A stretch of DNA of 64,000 nucleotides. Source: CAYUQT01 sp964596165 (lineage in GTDB: Bacteria > Planctomycetota > Phycisphaerae > UBA1845 > JAFGLZ01). The translations under genes were made by a program, and so were the position numbers. Shown piece after piece: positions 1 to 8,982 of this stretch. How positions within the stretch are numbered: the stretch's first letter is position 1; each line of letters starts with the position of its first letter. Under the pieces are notes generated by a model that did not search any database, was not told the DNA's origin, and saw only the letters and a program-made list of their open reading frames with translations. The stretch is taken from assembly GCA_964596165.1 (NCBI GenBank), contig CAZQTW010000009.1, forward strand, positions 60,056 through 124,055, read 5' to 3'.

Positions 1-1
1 G

Positions 2-442
2 GCCGCGGAGGCCGCGCGAGCGGTGCCCGAGAAGCCCGAGTCGTATCCCGAGTGTACGATGTTCGGCACACTCCCCGCGTATGGGTTCTACTGTCGGCAC
101 GCCAGTGGCCTGTCGCTCAATCAGGTCCGCATCCGGACGACCGCTCCCGATCAGCGGCCGGCGATCGTGTGCGATGATGTCGCGGATCTGGCCATCGAGG
201 GGTTGAGTACGCACAACCAGGGCGCGACTTCGCCGGTCATCGTGCTGAACGATGTCCGTGGCGCGATGATCCGCGGCTGCCGGCCTCGGACGCCGACAGA
301 CGCTTTCCTCCGGCTGACCGGCAAGACCGACTCGGTCAGCGCAATCGCCAACGACCTGACGACTGCTCGAACGCCGTTCGACTTCGACCCGGGCCTCGCA
401 CCGACCGTGCTCTTCGACGAGTCGAACCGCCGGAGCCGGTGA
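2..442 (+). CDS. GH28-like polygalacturonase family protein, C-terminal part
   Basis: The reading frame is already open at the first bases of the window, so this is the 3' end of a longer gene; a GTG at 23 is internal. The roughly 146 visible residues contain the run PAYGFYCRHASGL, followed by regularly spaced short beta-strand segments (RPAIVCDDV, SPVIVLNDV). This pattern is typical of the last coils of a right-handed parallel beta-helix in GH28-type glycoside hydrolases (pectin or rhamnogalacturonan cleavage). The catalytic aspartates lie upstream and cannot be seen. It converges on the sialidase-like gene 4 bases away. Nearby rhamnulokinase fits a rhamnose-containing polysaccharide, which is an inference. 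Confidence 0.65.
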   Translation, partial: AAEAARAVPEKPESYPECTMFGTLPAYGFYCRHASGLSLNQVRIRTTAPDQRPAIVCDDVADLAIEGLSTHNQGATSPVIVLNDVRGAMIRGCRPRTPTDAFLRLTGKTDSVSAIANDLTTARTPFDFDPGLAPTVLFDESNRRSR

Positions 443-446
443 GCGA

Positions 447-1784
447 CTAGGCCTCGGCCTTGACCAATCGGTTTGGCCTGTCCCAAATGATCCGCGTGAT
501 GTACACGCGGTTGTTGGCCCCGCGGCTCTCCGTAAGCGCAAGGTCTCGCCAATTCTTCGCGTCGGCCTGCATGCACTCGGAGGTCGTCACCCACGACTCT
601 CGCGGCGACACGTTGACCGTGCCGAAGTTGCCGAGCTGGGCGCCGCGGTTGGGAACCACCTCCTTCTCCGTCCGGCGGATCACGCAGAGCCGCTGCGGGT
701 CCACCTGGGCCATGAACAGCGGCGCACGGTGGCGGATGATGTGGTCGTTGTTCGCCCCTCGCCGCGTGTACGACAGGAACAGCCCGTCGCTATGCGTCAC
801 CCAATGCTGTTGCGTGTTGTAACTGCCGAGGTCCTTGCCGTCGTCGAACACCCACGGGATGGGTTTCTCGAAGTGTAGGCCGTCGCGACCGACCGCGACA
901 TAGCCCTTGACGTCGTTCCGAAGCGTCAGGAAGAAACGCCCGTTGTACTGCGTCAAGGACGGCTCACAGAAGCCGCGTCTCACGGGGATCCGCAGCTCGT
1001 CGCCGTGCTCGAGGTACTTTAGTTCCGCCCCGTCGAACGAACACCGAACGACGGTGACAAACCAGCAGCCCCTTCCCGCATCCGTCGTCACAGACTTCTT
1101 CTCCAGGCAATACAGGGGCAGCAGGATCTCCCCGTTCGGCAGGTCCACGCGGTCCGTGCATCCGGCCGACGCATAGAAGAACAGCTCGCGATCAGGGATC
1201 CGCAGCGTCTTCCATTCCGACCAGGTGTGCGCCGCGGCGTCGTACACGGCATACACGACATCCAGCGTGTGCTTATCGTCCTCGATATAGTTCCCCTTCA
1301 CGCCAGGGTGGTAGTTCCCGGTGTGGCCGGTCATCAGGAGCTTGCCCGTGGTCGCATGCCACGCCGGTGTCAGGTCGCATGGCCGGGCCTCGATGCCGTC
1401 GGAAAAGGGATGAGGGATCAGCGTCTTGATGACCGTCGGCTTGCTCCACGTTCGGCCCAGGTCGTCCGAGCGCATGTGGTAGATGCCCGTGAAGATGTCG
1501 CTGCCCCACACTTGGGACTCGGTCATAGTGAGCACGGCCGTCGACGGCGGGATGATGCCGACCCTTGGCTGAAACCACTGGGTCTTGCGATCGTAGCCTT
1601 CGGAGACCACGTCGATCTTGACCCGGAAGCCGAGTGTGCCTGCAGCGCCGGTGGCCGGGGGCGAGGCTTCGGATGCGCCGAACGCCTGACTCGTGAGCCG
1701 ATCCAATGTACCAAGTTCTGCGGCACAACCGCCGAGTCCTAGCAACACCTGCCGTCGTGTCAACGCTGTCCCGACTCGCTTCAT
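447..1784 (-). CDS. secreted sialidase/neuraminidase-like BNR-repeat protein
   Basis: This 445-residue protein begins with a twin-arginine-like leader (TRRQVLLGLGG). ATG at 1784 is chosen because GGAG sits about 8 bases upstream; 13 further codons are open upstream. An Asp-box (SDDLGRTW, residues 106-113) and repeated strand-rich segments indicate a six-bladed sialidase propeller. Later blades contain a CEPSL segment and a FLSYTRRG segment typical of exo-sialidase-like proteins of environmental bacteria. It is probably exported and acts on sialic-acid-like or other acidic sugars, but this fold is also used by many non-sialidase enzymes. The stop codon is TAG, which matters for judging the amber codon in tcmP at 62764. 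Confidence 0.7.
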   Translation of the reverse strand: MKRVGTALTRRQVLLGLGGCAAELGTLDRLTSQAFGASEASPPATGAAGTLGFRVKIDVVSEGYDRKTQWFQPRVGIIPPSTAVLTMTESQVWGSDIFTGIYHMRSDDLGRTWSKPTVIKTLIPHPFSDGIEARPCDLTPAWHATTGKLLMTGHTGNYHPGVKGNYIEDDKHTLDVVYAVYDAAAHTWSEWKTLRIPDRELFFYASAGCTDRVDLPNGEILLPLYCLEKKSVTTDAGRGCWFVTVVRCSFDGAELKYLEHGDELRIPVRRGFCEPSLTQYNGRFFLTLRNDVKGYVAVGRDGLHFEKPIPWVFDDGKDLGSYNTQQHWVTHSDGLFLSYTRRGANNDHIIRHRAPLFMAQVDPQRLCVIRRTEKEVVPNRGAQLGNFGTVNVSPRESWVTTSECMQADAKNWRDLALTESRGANNRVYITRIIWDRPNRLVKAEA

Positions 1785-1973
1785 GGCGCCGATCTCCGGT
1801 TGACCGATCTGTCGTGGTGGCACACCTGAGCTGCTGAATCGGTCACATTCGTCACCTTATCACACGTGTAGTCAGCACGCCATTGGAACGTCGGCGAAGC
1901 TCGGGTGTGACGTCACTGCATGTCCTTCTTCCTTGCCGTAGCCGCCTCACACAGCATGAGGTAGAATGAGATC

Positions 1974-2363
1974 ATGGCAGACCGATCCAAAGACTGGCTT
2001 GTACAGGCGACTCGCAACCTCGAACAGGCGATGGACAGTGCGGCCGCCAAGAGGTACGAATGGGCGCGCTTCGCGGCTCAGCAAGCGGGCGAGCTTGCCG
2101 TCAAGGCTGTTCATCTGAGGCTCGGGCAGGAGGCCTGGGGGCATGTGGTGCGGCGATTGTTGGAGGAACTGCCCGCAAGCATCGTCGTTCCGTCCGCGCT
2201 GCTTGACTCGGCTCGAACCCTCGACCTGCACTACATACCGACGCGTTATCCCAATGCCCACGATGCAGGACCGCCGGGCGAGCACTATGGCCCGCTCCAA
2301 GCGGAGGAGGCCATTCGCCATGCCCGTGAGATCATTGAGTTCTGCCGTATTCAAATGGCCTGA
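1974..2363 (+). CDS. HEPN-domain protein, HepT-like toxin candidate
   Basis: A 129-residue all-alpha HEPN protein. The segment WARFAAQQAGELAVKAV is a typical HEPN helix, and RYPNAH near residues 89-94 is the R-x4-H motif of the HEPN ribonuclease/AMPylation-target group. It overlaps the next gene by about 44 bases, and that gene encodes a minimal nucleotidyltransferase. The pair therefore matches HEPN/MNT toxin-antitoxin modules, in which the MNT enzyme nucleotidylates and neutralises the HEPN RNase. The function is inferred from family and pairing. Confidence 0.75.
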   Translation: MADRSKDWLVQATRNLEQAMDSAAAKRYEWARFAAQQAGELAVKAVHLRLGQEAWGHVVRRLLEELPASIVVPSALLDSARTLDLHYIPTRYPNAHDAGPPGEHYGPLQAEEAIRHAREIIEFCRIQMA

Positions 2364-2685
2364 CCGCGACAGCGTGCTCGCCGCCGCCCGGTCATGGGCC
2401 GCATCGCTCAAACAAAGCGATCCGGCGGTCGAACAGGTGTGGTGCGTGGGATCGTATGCCCGCGGAGACTGGGGCGTCGGCAGTGATGTTGATCTTATCG
2501 TCGTCCTGAAATCCAGCGACCTGACGCCCGCCGAGCGGTATCGCCGATACTACCCCGACGCCCTGCCGATCTCGGCCGACCTCTGGGTTCACACCGTTTC
2601 AGAATTGCAGGGGCTTCAGGCCCGAGCGTCGGCGTTCTGGCAGCGGATTCTTAGTGAGAAGATCGTGCTCGTCGGCAGTGACTGA
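2320..2685 (+). CDS. minimal nucleotidyltransferase (MNT), antitoxin candidate
   Basis: About 121 residues with the polymerase-beta-type signature GSYARGDWGVGSDVD, a perfect GS-x10-D-x-D motif, followed by LIVVL. The frame is open well upstream, so the start is uncertain. ATG 2320 lies inside the HEPN gene; GTG 2326, TTG 2335 and GTG 2374 are also in frame. Coupling to the HEPN gene suggests translational coupling. The expected role is transfer of nucleotides to the HEPN partner to inactivate it. Confidence 0.72.
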   Translation: MPVRSLSSAVFKWPDRDSVLAAARSWAASLKQSDPAVEQVWCVGSYARGDWGVGSDVDLIVVLKSSDLTPAERYRRYYPDALPISADLWVHTVSELQGLQARASAFWQRILSEKIVLVGSD

Positions 2686-2793
2686 ATCTCATCGAATAAG
2701 TCCGCTCGCCCCAACCTCTCGATTCCTGACTGAGCGGCGGCAAGACTTGTCCGAGCGCATGGCATGCCGGGGACCGTTCTCGCGGAAGACCAA

Positions 2794-4122
2794 TCAACGA
2801 TCGCTCGCAGCCAGTTGCTCGATCAGCTTCATCACACCGTCCAGGACCACGGCCTCGGCCTCGGGGGCGTAGGGTCCGGCCAGGCCATACATCCCGCCGT
2901 AATCGCTTGGCTCATAGCCGCCCTCGCGGACCCCCGCCGCCGTCGGCAGGTAGGCCGCACAGTCGTTCGCGTAGCCGATGACCATGCTGTTCGCCGGTCG
3001 CAGTTTCGCCTCGAGCTGAAGTCCGTATTCGACGAATGGTTCCGCGCCGAGGGCCACCAGTACGAAGGGCGTCTTGCTGCGGGCGCCGAGTCGCAACGCC
3101 TGGATCCGGAAAGGATGCGTCATGGGATCCTGGTCCCTCTTTATCGGTGCGGCGGCCACTGCGCATCCCGCCTCGATCGGCCCGGCGATCGGGTCGCCCG
3201 GCTTGACGAGCGCCCGCCCGACGGCATCGGCGATGTCGTGCCCGAATCGATCGGCCATCTCGGGCGTGCCCTCAATCCAACCATCTCGTTCCTTGTTCAA
3301 GATCTGGATGCGGATGTTGCCCGCGCACCCCTGCACGAACACCGCCGTGGCGCCCGGGTGCTTCTTCTCGACGTACTTCCGCACATAGCTGGGATACTCG
3401 CCTCCAAGGTACTTCACGGCGGTCACCACCGGATGTGCGGCGTATTCGATCAGGATGACACGCGGCTTGCCCTCCGGCGATTCGATGGCCACGACCCGCA
3501 CCTTGAAATCGACCGCGCCGGTGTTGTTCGGTGATATGCCCAGCATCTCGCCCTTGGGCCCCTTGCCCCGCCGATTGATGGCCACACTCGTGCAGACATC
3601 TTCGGTGTAACGCAGTCGGGCCGGTGCGAGCCGGCCGATCGCCTCGCCCACCGCTGCCACCGTCTGATTCACAAAGAACTCGGCGTAGTCCGCATCGAAC
3701 AACTCCTTCGCGGGGGCTTCCTTCTCGATGATCGACGGACAGGCATGGTTGTGAACCGCGTGCACGCAGACGGCGTTCGGGTGAATGCCACATTTCTCTT
3801 GAATCAATCCCCTGATCTTGTCGGCGGTCTCGTGCGTGATGATCATCATGTCACAACTGATCAGCACGAACCGTTTACCCGCGGCGTCCTCGAGCACCAG
3901 CGCCTGCGTGCACATGTCCGAATAGATCTCGTTCGGCGGAACGCGTACCTTGCTTCCGTGCCCGCTGGGCGCGGCCGGCTTGGTGGGGTTGACCACGCGA
4001 GTGGCCACCCCGGCCTTGAGATCGCCTGCATCCGAACTTGCGCCGGTTGCCGACAGCTCAAACAACAGACCCAAGATCAACACCGGCAACAACGGTATTC
4101 CAAGAACGAGTTTAGAATCCAT
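2794..4122 (-). CDS. neutral/alkaline non-lysosomal ceramidase-like secreted protein
   Basis: 442 residues starting with a hydrophobic signal peptide (LVLGIPLLPVLILGLLFEL). ATG 4122 directly precedes this leader; 18 more codons are open upstream. The body shows the ceramidase-N-terminal-domain pattern: an early Gly-rich segment, LISCDMMIITHE, the histidine-rich VHAVHNHACPS (likely metal ligands), then EYAAHPVV and VFVQGCAGNIR. Full neutral ceramidases run to about 650-700 residues, so this is the short form common in planctomycetes, often found among polysaccharide or lipid catabolism genes. The true substrate is unknown. Confidence 0.72.
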   Translation of the reverse strand: MDSKLVLGIPLLPVLILGLLFELSATGASSDAGDLKAGVATRVVNPTKPAAPSGHGSKVRVPPNEIYSDMCTQALVLEDAAGKRFVLISCDMMIITHETADKIRGLIQEKCGIHPNAVCVHAVHNHACPSIIEKEAPAKELFDADYAEFFVNQTVAAVGEAIGRLAPARLRYTEDVCTSVAINRRGKGPKGEMLGISPNNTGAVDFKVRVVAIESPEGKPRVILIEYAAHPVVTAVKYLGGEYPSYVRKYVEKKHPGATAVFVQGCAGNIRIQILNKERDGWIEGTPEMADRFGHDIADAVGRALVKPGDPIAGPIEAGCAVAAAPIKRDQDPMTHPFRIQALRLGARSKTPFVLVALGAEPFVEYGLQLEAKLRPANSMVIGYANDCAAYLPTAAGVREGGYEPSDYGGMYGLAGPYAPEAEAVVLDGVMKLIEQLAASDR

Positions 4123-4377
4123 GTGAGTTGTCCCCAAGCCAAGACGATCAAGATGTCTGAGGCATGGCCCGTACAAGCGCCCTCTGTAAACTCAGTCTGA
4201 TGATACCGAGCAACAGGTTCGGAAGAATAGGCCTGCACTGTAATCTACGTCTGTATCGCAGGCCTGGGCAACCACAATGCCGATACCCAAGCGCCCCCTC
4301 TTCTCGGCCAATGGGGTGTTATGGTTTCGACGTTTGTCCCCATCGTCACGTCGTGTAGAATAGGGATGGAGGTTGAC

Positions 4378-4620
4378 ATGGCTCCGCTGACTCAAGACGA
4401 AAAACGAGCGCTGGAAATCATCGGCCGGTTGCCGCCGGCCAGGCGTCGTGCGATCCTCTACGAACTGGCACGCGATGCTGAAGCAGCGTGGAAGCGGAAC
4501 ACCGCGTTTGCCGAAGAGCAACTGCGCAGAATCGCCTTCGAACGAGGCCGGGACTGGGACCAGATGAACGACGACCAGCGACAGGATTTCGTTAGCGAGC
4601 TTCTGGCCGAGGGCGATTGA
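4378..4620 (+). CDS. small antitoxin-like protein upstream of PIN toxin
   Basis: 80 residues, mostly helical and charged (RRRAILYELARDAEAAWKR, then QLRRIAFERGRDWDQMNDDQ). ATG 4378 is chosen because GGAGG at 4368-4372 lies 5 bases upstream; ATG at 4366 and 4321 are in frame but lack such a site. The stop overlaps the start of the PIN gene by one base (TGATG). Size, charge and coupling match the antitoxins of PIN-type toxin-antitoxin pairs, but I do not recognise a named family. Confidence 0.6.
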   Translation: MAPLTQDEKRALEIIGRLPPARRRAILYELARDAEAAWKRNTAFAEEQLRRIAFERGRDWDQMNDDQRQDFVSELLAEGD

Positions 4621-5039
4621 TGCAGCCCATCGTCGTTCTCGACACCAATGTCATCGTCTCCGCCATGGGCTGGGAGGGAACACCGCGACGGTGTCTCGAC
4701 ATGGCACGTCGAGGTGACATCGAAGGCATCACGTGTATCGAAATCATGGAAGAACTGGCTGCTGTACTGCACCGGAAATTGGGATTCTCCGACCAGCAGG
4801 TGATCGAGACTCACTACTACCTCATGAGCTTCCTCAGGCTGACAAGTCCCACAGGCCAGGTCGTCGGCGTTTGCACGGACCCGACGGATGACAAGGTGTT
4901 GGACTGTGCGTTGGCCAGTGGAGCACACTACGTAGTAACCGGCGACAAGCGACATCTCCTGGCGATGAGGGAATACCGCGGAGTCCCAATCGTTGCGCCC
5001 GTCGAACTCATTCGACTCGTCACTGCTAAGACCATGTAA
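4620..5039 (+). CDS. PIN-domain toxin (COG1569-like putative RNase)
   Basis: 139 residues. It begins MQPIVVLDTNVIVSA, with the first PIN acidic residue at D8. An acidic helix follows (EIMEELAAVL), then TDPTDDKVLDCAL and VVTGDKRHLL, giving the four-acidic-residue set of Mg-dependent PIN RNases. It overlaps the antitoxin-like gene by one base. It would cleave RNA when freed from the antitoxin. The family is clear; toxicity is inferred. Confidence 0.78.
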   Translation: MQPIVVLDTNVIVSAMGWEGTPRRCLDMARRGDIEGITCIEIMEELAAVLHRKLGFSDQQVIETHYYLMSFLRLTSPTGQVVGVCTDPTDDKVLDCALASGAHYVVTGDKRHLLAMREYRGVPIVAPVELIRLVTAKTM

Positions 5040-5201
5040 TGTCCTGAATTCATCGCAATCCACCGCGCCACACGAAATGCCTCCTGTTACGATATGGCGG
5101 ATCCGTTTGAAGGACTCGCCGTGAGGGAATTCATCCTTGACGCCGACGGGCTATTCAAGGATAGAGTGCTTCGTGCGGCGCGATTCAAAAAGGAGCAGGC
5201 G

Positions 5202-6641
5202 ATGAAGCGAAAGGCTCGAATCACTCGACGACGGTTTCTCACGTCCACCGGCGCGGCCGCGGCGGCCGGCTGCTGGGCCCCGATGATCGTCCGATCGTCT
5301 GCGCTCGGGGCCGACGGGCACGTCGCGCCGAGCAACCGCATCAACATCGGCATGATCGGCCTCGGCCGGATCGTGGTCTTCAGCAACCTGAGGTCGTTCC
5401 TGACCGCGAAGGACTGTCAGGTCGTCGCGCTGTGCGACGTGGACCGCTGGAGGCTCGAACTCGGCGAGGATCGCACCTCCGTCTGGGGCGGCAAAATCAA
5501 GCCGGATGACGTCAAGGACATCGCGCGATACACCGACTACCGCGAGGTCCTGGCCCGCAAGGATGTCGATGCCGTGATGATCTCGACGCCCGACCAGTGG
5601 CACGTCCCGATGGCCGTCGCGGCCGTCAAGGCAGGCAAGGACGTCTGCCTCGAAAAGCCGATCACCCGCAGCGTCGCCGAGGGCCGCCTGCTCAGCGATC
5701 TGGTGACCCAGCACAAACGCGTCTTTCGAATGGACAGCGAGTTCCGCTCCAAGCCCTGCTTCCACCGGGCGTGCGAACTGGTCCGCAACGGGCGGATCGG
5801 CAAGCTCCACACGATCCGAACCGGCGTGCCCATCGACACGTACGACCAGCCGGCCGTCAAGGAAGAGCCCGTGCCCCCGGAGCTGGACTACGACCTGTGG
5901 CTCGGCCCGGCCCCGAAGGCCCCTTACCAGGAAGACCGCGTCCACCAGCGGCACAAGTACGACCGGGCGGGCTGGATGCGAAACCTGGACTATTGCGACG
6001 GCATGATCACCAACTGGGGCACGCACCTGAACGACATCGCCCAGTGGGGCAACAACACCGAGCGCACCGGGCCCGTCGAAGTCGAGGGTAAAGGCGCCTT
6101 TCCGCCGAAGGACACCCTGTGGAACGTTCTGACGAACTTCGAGATCACCTATCGCTTCGCCAACGGCGTCACGATGATCTACAAGACCGAAAAACCGTAC
6201 GTGAAGTTCGAGGGAACCGAGGGTTGGATCTACGCGGAGTTCGGCGTCGAAACGCTCAAGGCCGAGCCCGCATCGGTCCTCGATTCGAAGATCGGCCCGA
6301 ACGAGACGCACTTGCTGCTCAAAGACGAGAAGCGAGACTTCATCGATTGCGTCAAGACGCGCGGCCGGACGCTTGAAGACCAGGAGGTTGCCCATCGAAC
6401 GACCTCGCTCTGCCACATCGGCCACATCGCCGTCCGGGTCGGCGGCAAGCTGAAGTGGGACCCGGACAAGGAACGGTTCACCAACAGCGACGACGCCAAC
6501 ACACTCCTCCGCCTTCCGCCCGGCCGCCCACCCTGGGCGCTCTGGTCGACAAATACGTCTCCGGACCCGCGTCCGGTGGTGGGGTCAACACCGCCCCGCT
6601 GGCCGCATCAGACACCCCCTGCCGAGCCGAAACCGATGTGA
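5202..6641 (+). CDS. Tat-exported Gfo/Idh/MocA family oxidoreductase
   Basis: 479 residues. ATG 5202 follows AGGAG (5191-5195 region) and opens a twin-arginine signal (ITRRRFLTSTGAAAAAG); 36 upstream codons are open but unlikely to be used. The Rossmann motif IGMIGLGRI and the EKP-type motif CLEKPITRS identify an NAD(P)-dependent sugar oxidoreductase of the exported planctomycete type. The family normally ends at about the PPWAL position. Here the frame continues for some 30 proline-rich residues (PDPRPVVGSTPPRW) to the stop, suggesting a lost original stop codon. It precedes rhamnulokinase on the same strand. Substrate unknown. Confidence 0.8.
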   Translation: MKRKARITRRRFLTSTGAAAAAGCWAPMIVRSSALGADGHVAPSNRINIGMIGLGRIVVFSNLRSFLTAKDCQVVALCDVDRWRLELGEDRTSVWGGKIKPDDVKDIARYTDYREVLARKDVDAVMISTPDQWHVPMAVAAVKAGKDVCLEKPITRSVAEGRLLSDLVTQHKRVFRMDSEFRSKPCFHRACELVRNGRIGKLHTIRTGVPIDTYDQPAVKEEPVPPELDYDLWLGPAPKAPYQEDRVHQRHKYDRAGWMRNLDYCDGMITNWGTHLNDIAQWGNNTERTGPVEVEGKGAFPPKDTLWNVLTNFEITYRFANGVTMIYKTEKPYVKFEGTEGWIYAEFGVETLKAEPASVLDSKIGPNETHLLLKDEKRDFIDCVKTRGRTLEDQEVAHRTTSLCHIGHIAVRVGGKLKWDPDKERFTNSDDANTLLRLPPGRPPWALWSTNTSPDPRPVVGSTPPRWPHQTPPAEPKPM

Positions 6642-6773
6642 CCAGGGGGGCCCACGCGGTGAAGCCCAACGGCTGTCCACCTCTTGATACCTCGGGCCGG
6701 CAACGGTAAAACCCCTTCTTCGCATTCAAACGATTCCGTAGAACCCTCAGGATGTGTCGCAGCGAGGTGGAAC

Positions 6774-8258
6774 ATGGCGGGACAAACGTATCTGGCATTC
6801 GACCTGGGCGCGGAAAGCGGACGGGCCGTCCTGGCACGGCTCGATGGCAAGCGAATTCAGTTGGAGGAGATCCATCGTTTCCCCAACGGGCCGGTCCGCG
6901 TCATTGACGCCCTTCACTGGGACGCCCTGGGCATCTTCAACGAGCTCAAGAAGGGGTTGACGATAGCCGGCCGCCAGCGAAACGAGACGCTTGCGGGTGT
7001 CGCGATTGATACCTGGGGCGTCGACCTCGCGCTGCTCGGACAGAACAACGTCCTGCTCGGCAATCCGTATCACTATCGTGATTCCCGCTATGACGGCGTG
7101 ATGGACCGGACGTTTCGGCGCGTAAGCCGTCAGGAGATCTACGACATCACCGGCCTCCAGTTCATGCAGTTCAACACGCTGTTCCAGCTCGTGCAAATGG
7201 TCGACGAGGGACATCCCGTACTCAAGGTCGCCAAGCGGATGCTGCACATGCCCGACCTGTTCAACTGGCTGATGACGGGGCGCGACGTCAGCGAATACAC
7301 GATCGCCAGCACGAGCCAGATGCTCGACGCCCGGACGCGCCAGTGGTCGCTGCCGCTCCTTCAGAAACTGGGCATCCCGACGACTATTCTTCCGGAAATT
7401 CTTCAGCCGGGCACGATCATCGGACCCATGCTCGGCTGGCTCACCGAAGAGGCCGGCCTCGGCCGGACCTCCGTGATCGCGACGGCCGGCCACGACACCG
7501 GCGCCGCCGTCGCGGCCGTTCCCGCCGAACCCAAGAGCGACGGCTGGTGCTACATCAGTTCCGGCACCTGGTCGCTCATGGGCGTCGAACTCGACGCCCC
7601 GCGGATCACCCCCGCGACGCTGAAATACAACTTCACCAATGAGGGCGGCGTGGCCGGCACGATCCGATTCCTCAAGAACATCGCCGGCCTCTGGCTGGTG
7701 CAGCAGTGCCGGGCCACGTGGAAGCTCGAGGGCGAGGACCTCAACTATACCGAGATCACCCAGATGGCCGCCGAGGCCACCCCGTTCGCCGCGCTGATCG
7801 ACCCGGACGACCCCCTGTTCCTCAGCGTGGGCAACATGCCGCAGCGAATCGCCGAGTACTGCAAGCGGACCGGGCAAACGGTCCCGGACAGCAAGGGGGC
7901 GATCGTTCGCTGTGCCCTCGAGAGCCTTGCCCTGCGGTATCGCCAGGTGCTCGAATGGACCGAGGAGGTCACCGATCGGTCCATCCATACGATCAACATC
8001 GTCGGCGGCGGCACGCAGAACCGCCTGCTGAGCCAACTCACCGCCGATGCGACCGGGCGAAAGGTGGTCGCCGGACCCGTGGAAGCGACCGCGCTCGGCA
8101 ACGTCATGATGCAAGCGATTGCCACTGGTCAGTTGAAATCGCTGGAGGCCGGGCGCGAAGTCATCCGCAACAGCTTCGAGCTCGAGACGTTCAAGCCCAG
8201 TGGCGACAAGGGCTGGGACGACGCCCGCAAGAAGTTCGCGGCCCTCACGCAGGCGTGA
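6774..8258 (+). CDS. rhaB: rhamnulokinase
   Basis: 494 residues, the usual length for RhaB. It has the FGGY-kinase N-terminal motif FDLGAESGRAVL, then DTWGVDLALLG, the ATAGHDTGAAVAAVP segment and SSGTWSLMGVEL. Further on are NEGGVAGTIRFLKNIAGLWLVQ and the C-terminal IVGGGTQNRLLSQLTADAT. It phosphorylates L-rhamnulose to rhamnulose-1-phosphate in the cytoplasm. ATG 6774 follows GAGG. No isomerase or aldolase gene is adjacent, so the rhamnose pathway is only partly visible here. It lies upstream of the hdr-flx operon but has its own spacer and a putative promoter in between. Confidence 0.9.
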   Translation: MAGQTYLAFDLGAESGRAVLARLDGKRIQLEEIHRFPNGPVRVIDALHWDALGIFNELKKGLTIAGRQRNETLAGVAIDTWGVDLALLGQNNVLLGNPYHYRDSRYDGVMDRTFRRVSRQEIYDITGLQFMQFNTLFQLVQMVDEGHPVLKVAKRMLHMPDLFNWLMTGRDVSEYTIASTSQMLDARTRQWSLPLLQKLGIPTTILPEILQPGTIIGPMLGWLTEEAGLGRTSVIATAGHDTGAAVAAVPAEPKSDGWCYISSGTWSLMGVELDAPRITPATLKYNFTNEGGVAGTIRFLKNIAGLWLVQQCRATWKLEGEDLNYTEITQMAAEATPFAALIDPDDPLFLSVGNMPQRIAEYCKRTGQTVPDSKGAIVRCALESLALRYRQVLEWTEEVTDRSIHTINIVGGGTQNRLLSQLTADATGRKVVAGPVEATALGNVMMQAIATGQLKSLEAGREVIRNSFELETFKPSGDKGWDDARKKFAALTQA

Positions 8259-8340
8259 ACGCCTGCCGGTGCCCGCATGGTTGGTTGACGCGGTGCGCCG
8301 GCGTGCCTCGGTCGAACGGGACGCGCCCGGCTCGCAACCG

Positions 8341-8368
8341 TTGACATTCCGGCCAATACCCGTAGACT
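8341..8368 (+). promoter_or_regulatory. putative sigma-70-type promoter of hdr-flx operon
   Basis: TTGACA at 8341-8346 is a perfect -35 hexamer. It is followed after 16 bases by TAGACT (8363-8368; four of six matches to TATAAT). It lies 33 bases before the hdrC start in the only spacer upstream of the operon. Confidence 0.45.
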
Positions 8369-8400
8369 GAATAGCCAGTGAGCCCCCGGAGTCATCCTGA

Positions 8401-8982
8401 ATGTCCAAAGCCCCTTCGGACGTCCATAACGCACGGTGTTTGGCGGAACAGATTGAAGAACGTACGGAGCAGTCCGCGGCAAAGTGCTACCAATGCGGGA
8501 AGTGCTCGGCCGGGTGTCCGCTGGCGGCGGAAATGGACTTCCCGCCCAGCCAGATACTCCGAATGCTGCAACTAGGCCTGCCCGAACTCGAAGACAAGGC
8601 CCTCGGTTCGCTGACGATCTGGCTCTGCCTGACCTGCGAGACCTGCCACGCCCGGTGCCCCAAGGAGGTCGATCTCCCGCGGATGATGGAGGTCCTTCGC
8701 GAGGAGGCACTCCGCCGCAACGTGGCGCACCCGTTGGCGAAAGACATCCTCGCTTTTCACCAGGCGTTTCTCGATTCGATCAAGGGCAAGGGTCGCCTGT
8801 TCGAGGTCGGCCTGATTAGCAAGTACAAGATGAAAACCGGACACCTGTTCCAGGACGTGTTGAACGCGCCGAAGCTGTTCGTCCGCGGCAAGCTCAACCC
8901 CTTCCCTCATGCCATGGCGGGAAAGGCCCAGGTGGCCGCTATCATTGAACGCATCCTTGGCGAGAAGGGTGAACACGGATGA
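8401..8982 (+). CDS. hdrC: heterodisulfide reductase-like subunit C (iron-sulfur)
   Basis: 193 residues with two cysteine sets for [4Fe-4S] clusters: CYQCGKCSAGCP (C29, C32, C35, C39) and CLTCETCHARCP (C76, C79, C82, C86). Length and order match HdrC, which passes electrons between HdrA and HdrB in the cytoplasm. The stop overlaps the hdrB start (ATGA). It is the first gene of the seven-gene operon hdrCBA-flxDCBA. Confidence 0.9.
   Translation: MSKAPSDVHNARCLAEQIEERTEQSAAKCYQCGKCSAGCPLAAEMDFPPSQILRMLQLGLPELEDKALGSLTIWLCLTCETCHARCPKEVDLPRMMEVLREEALRRNVAHPLAKDILAFHQAFLDSIKGKGRLFEVGLISKYKMKTGHLFQDVLNAPKLFVRGKLNPFPHAMAGKAQVAAIIERILGEKGEHG

Noticed and set aside
6747..8408. 553-codon minus-strand frame opposite rhaB
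   Set aside because: Low-complexity antisense product; RhaB motifs are on the plus strand.
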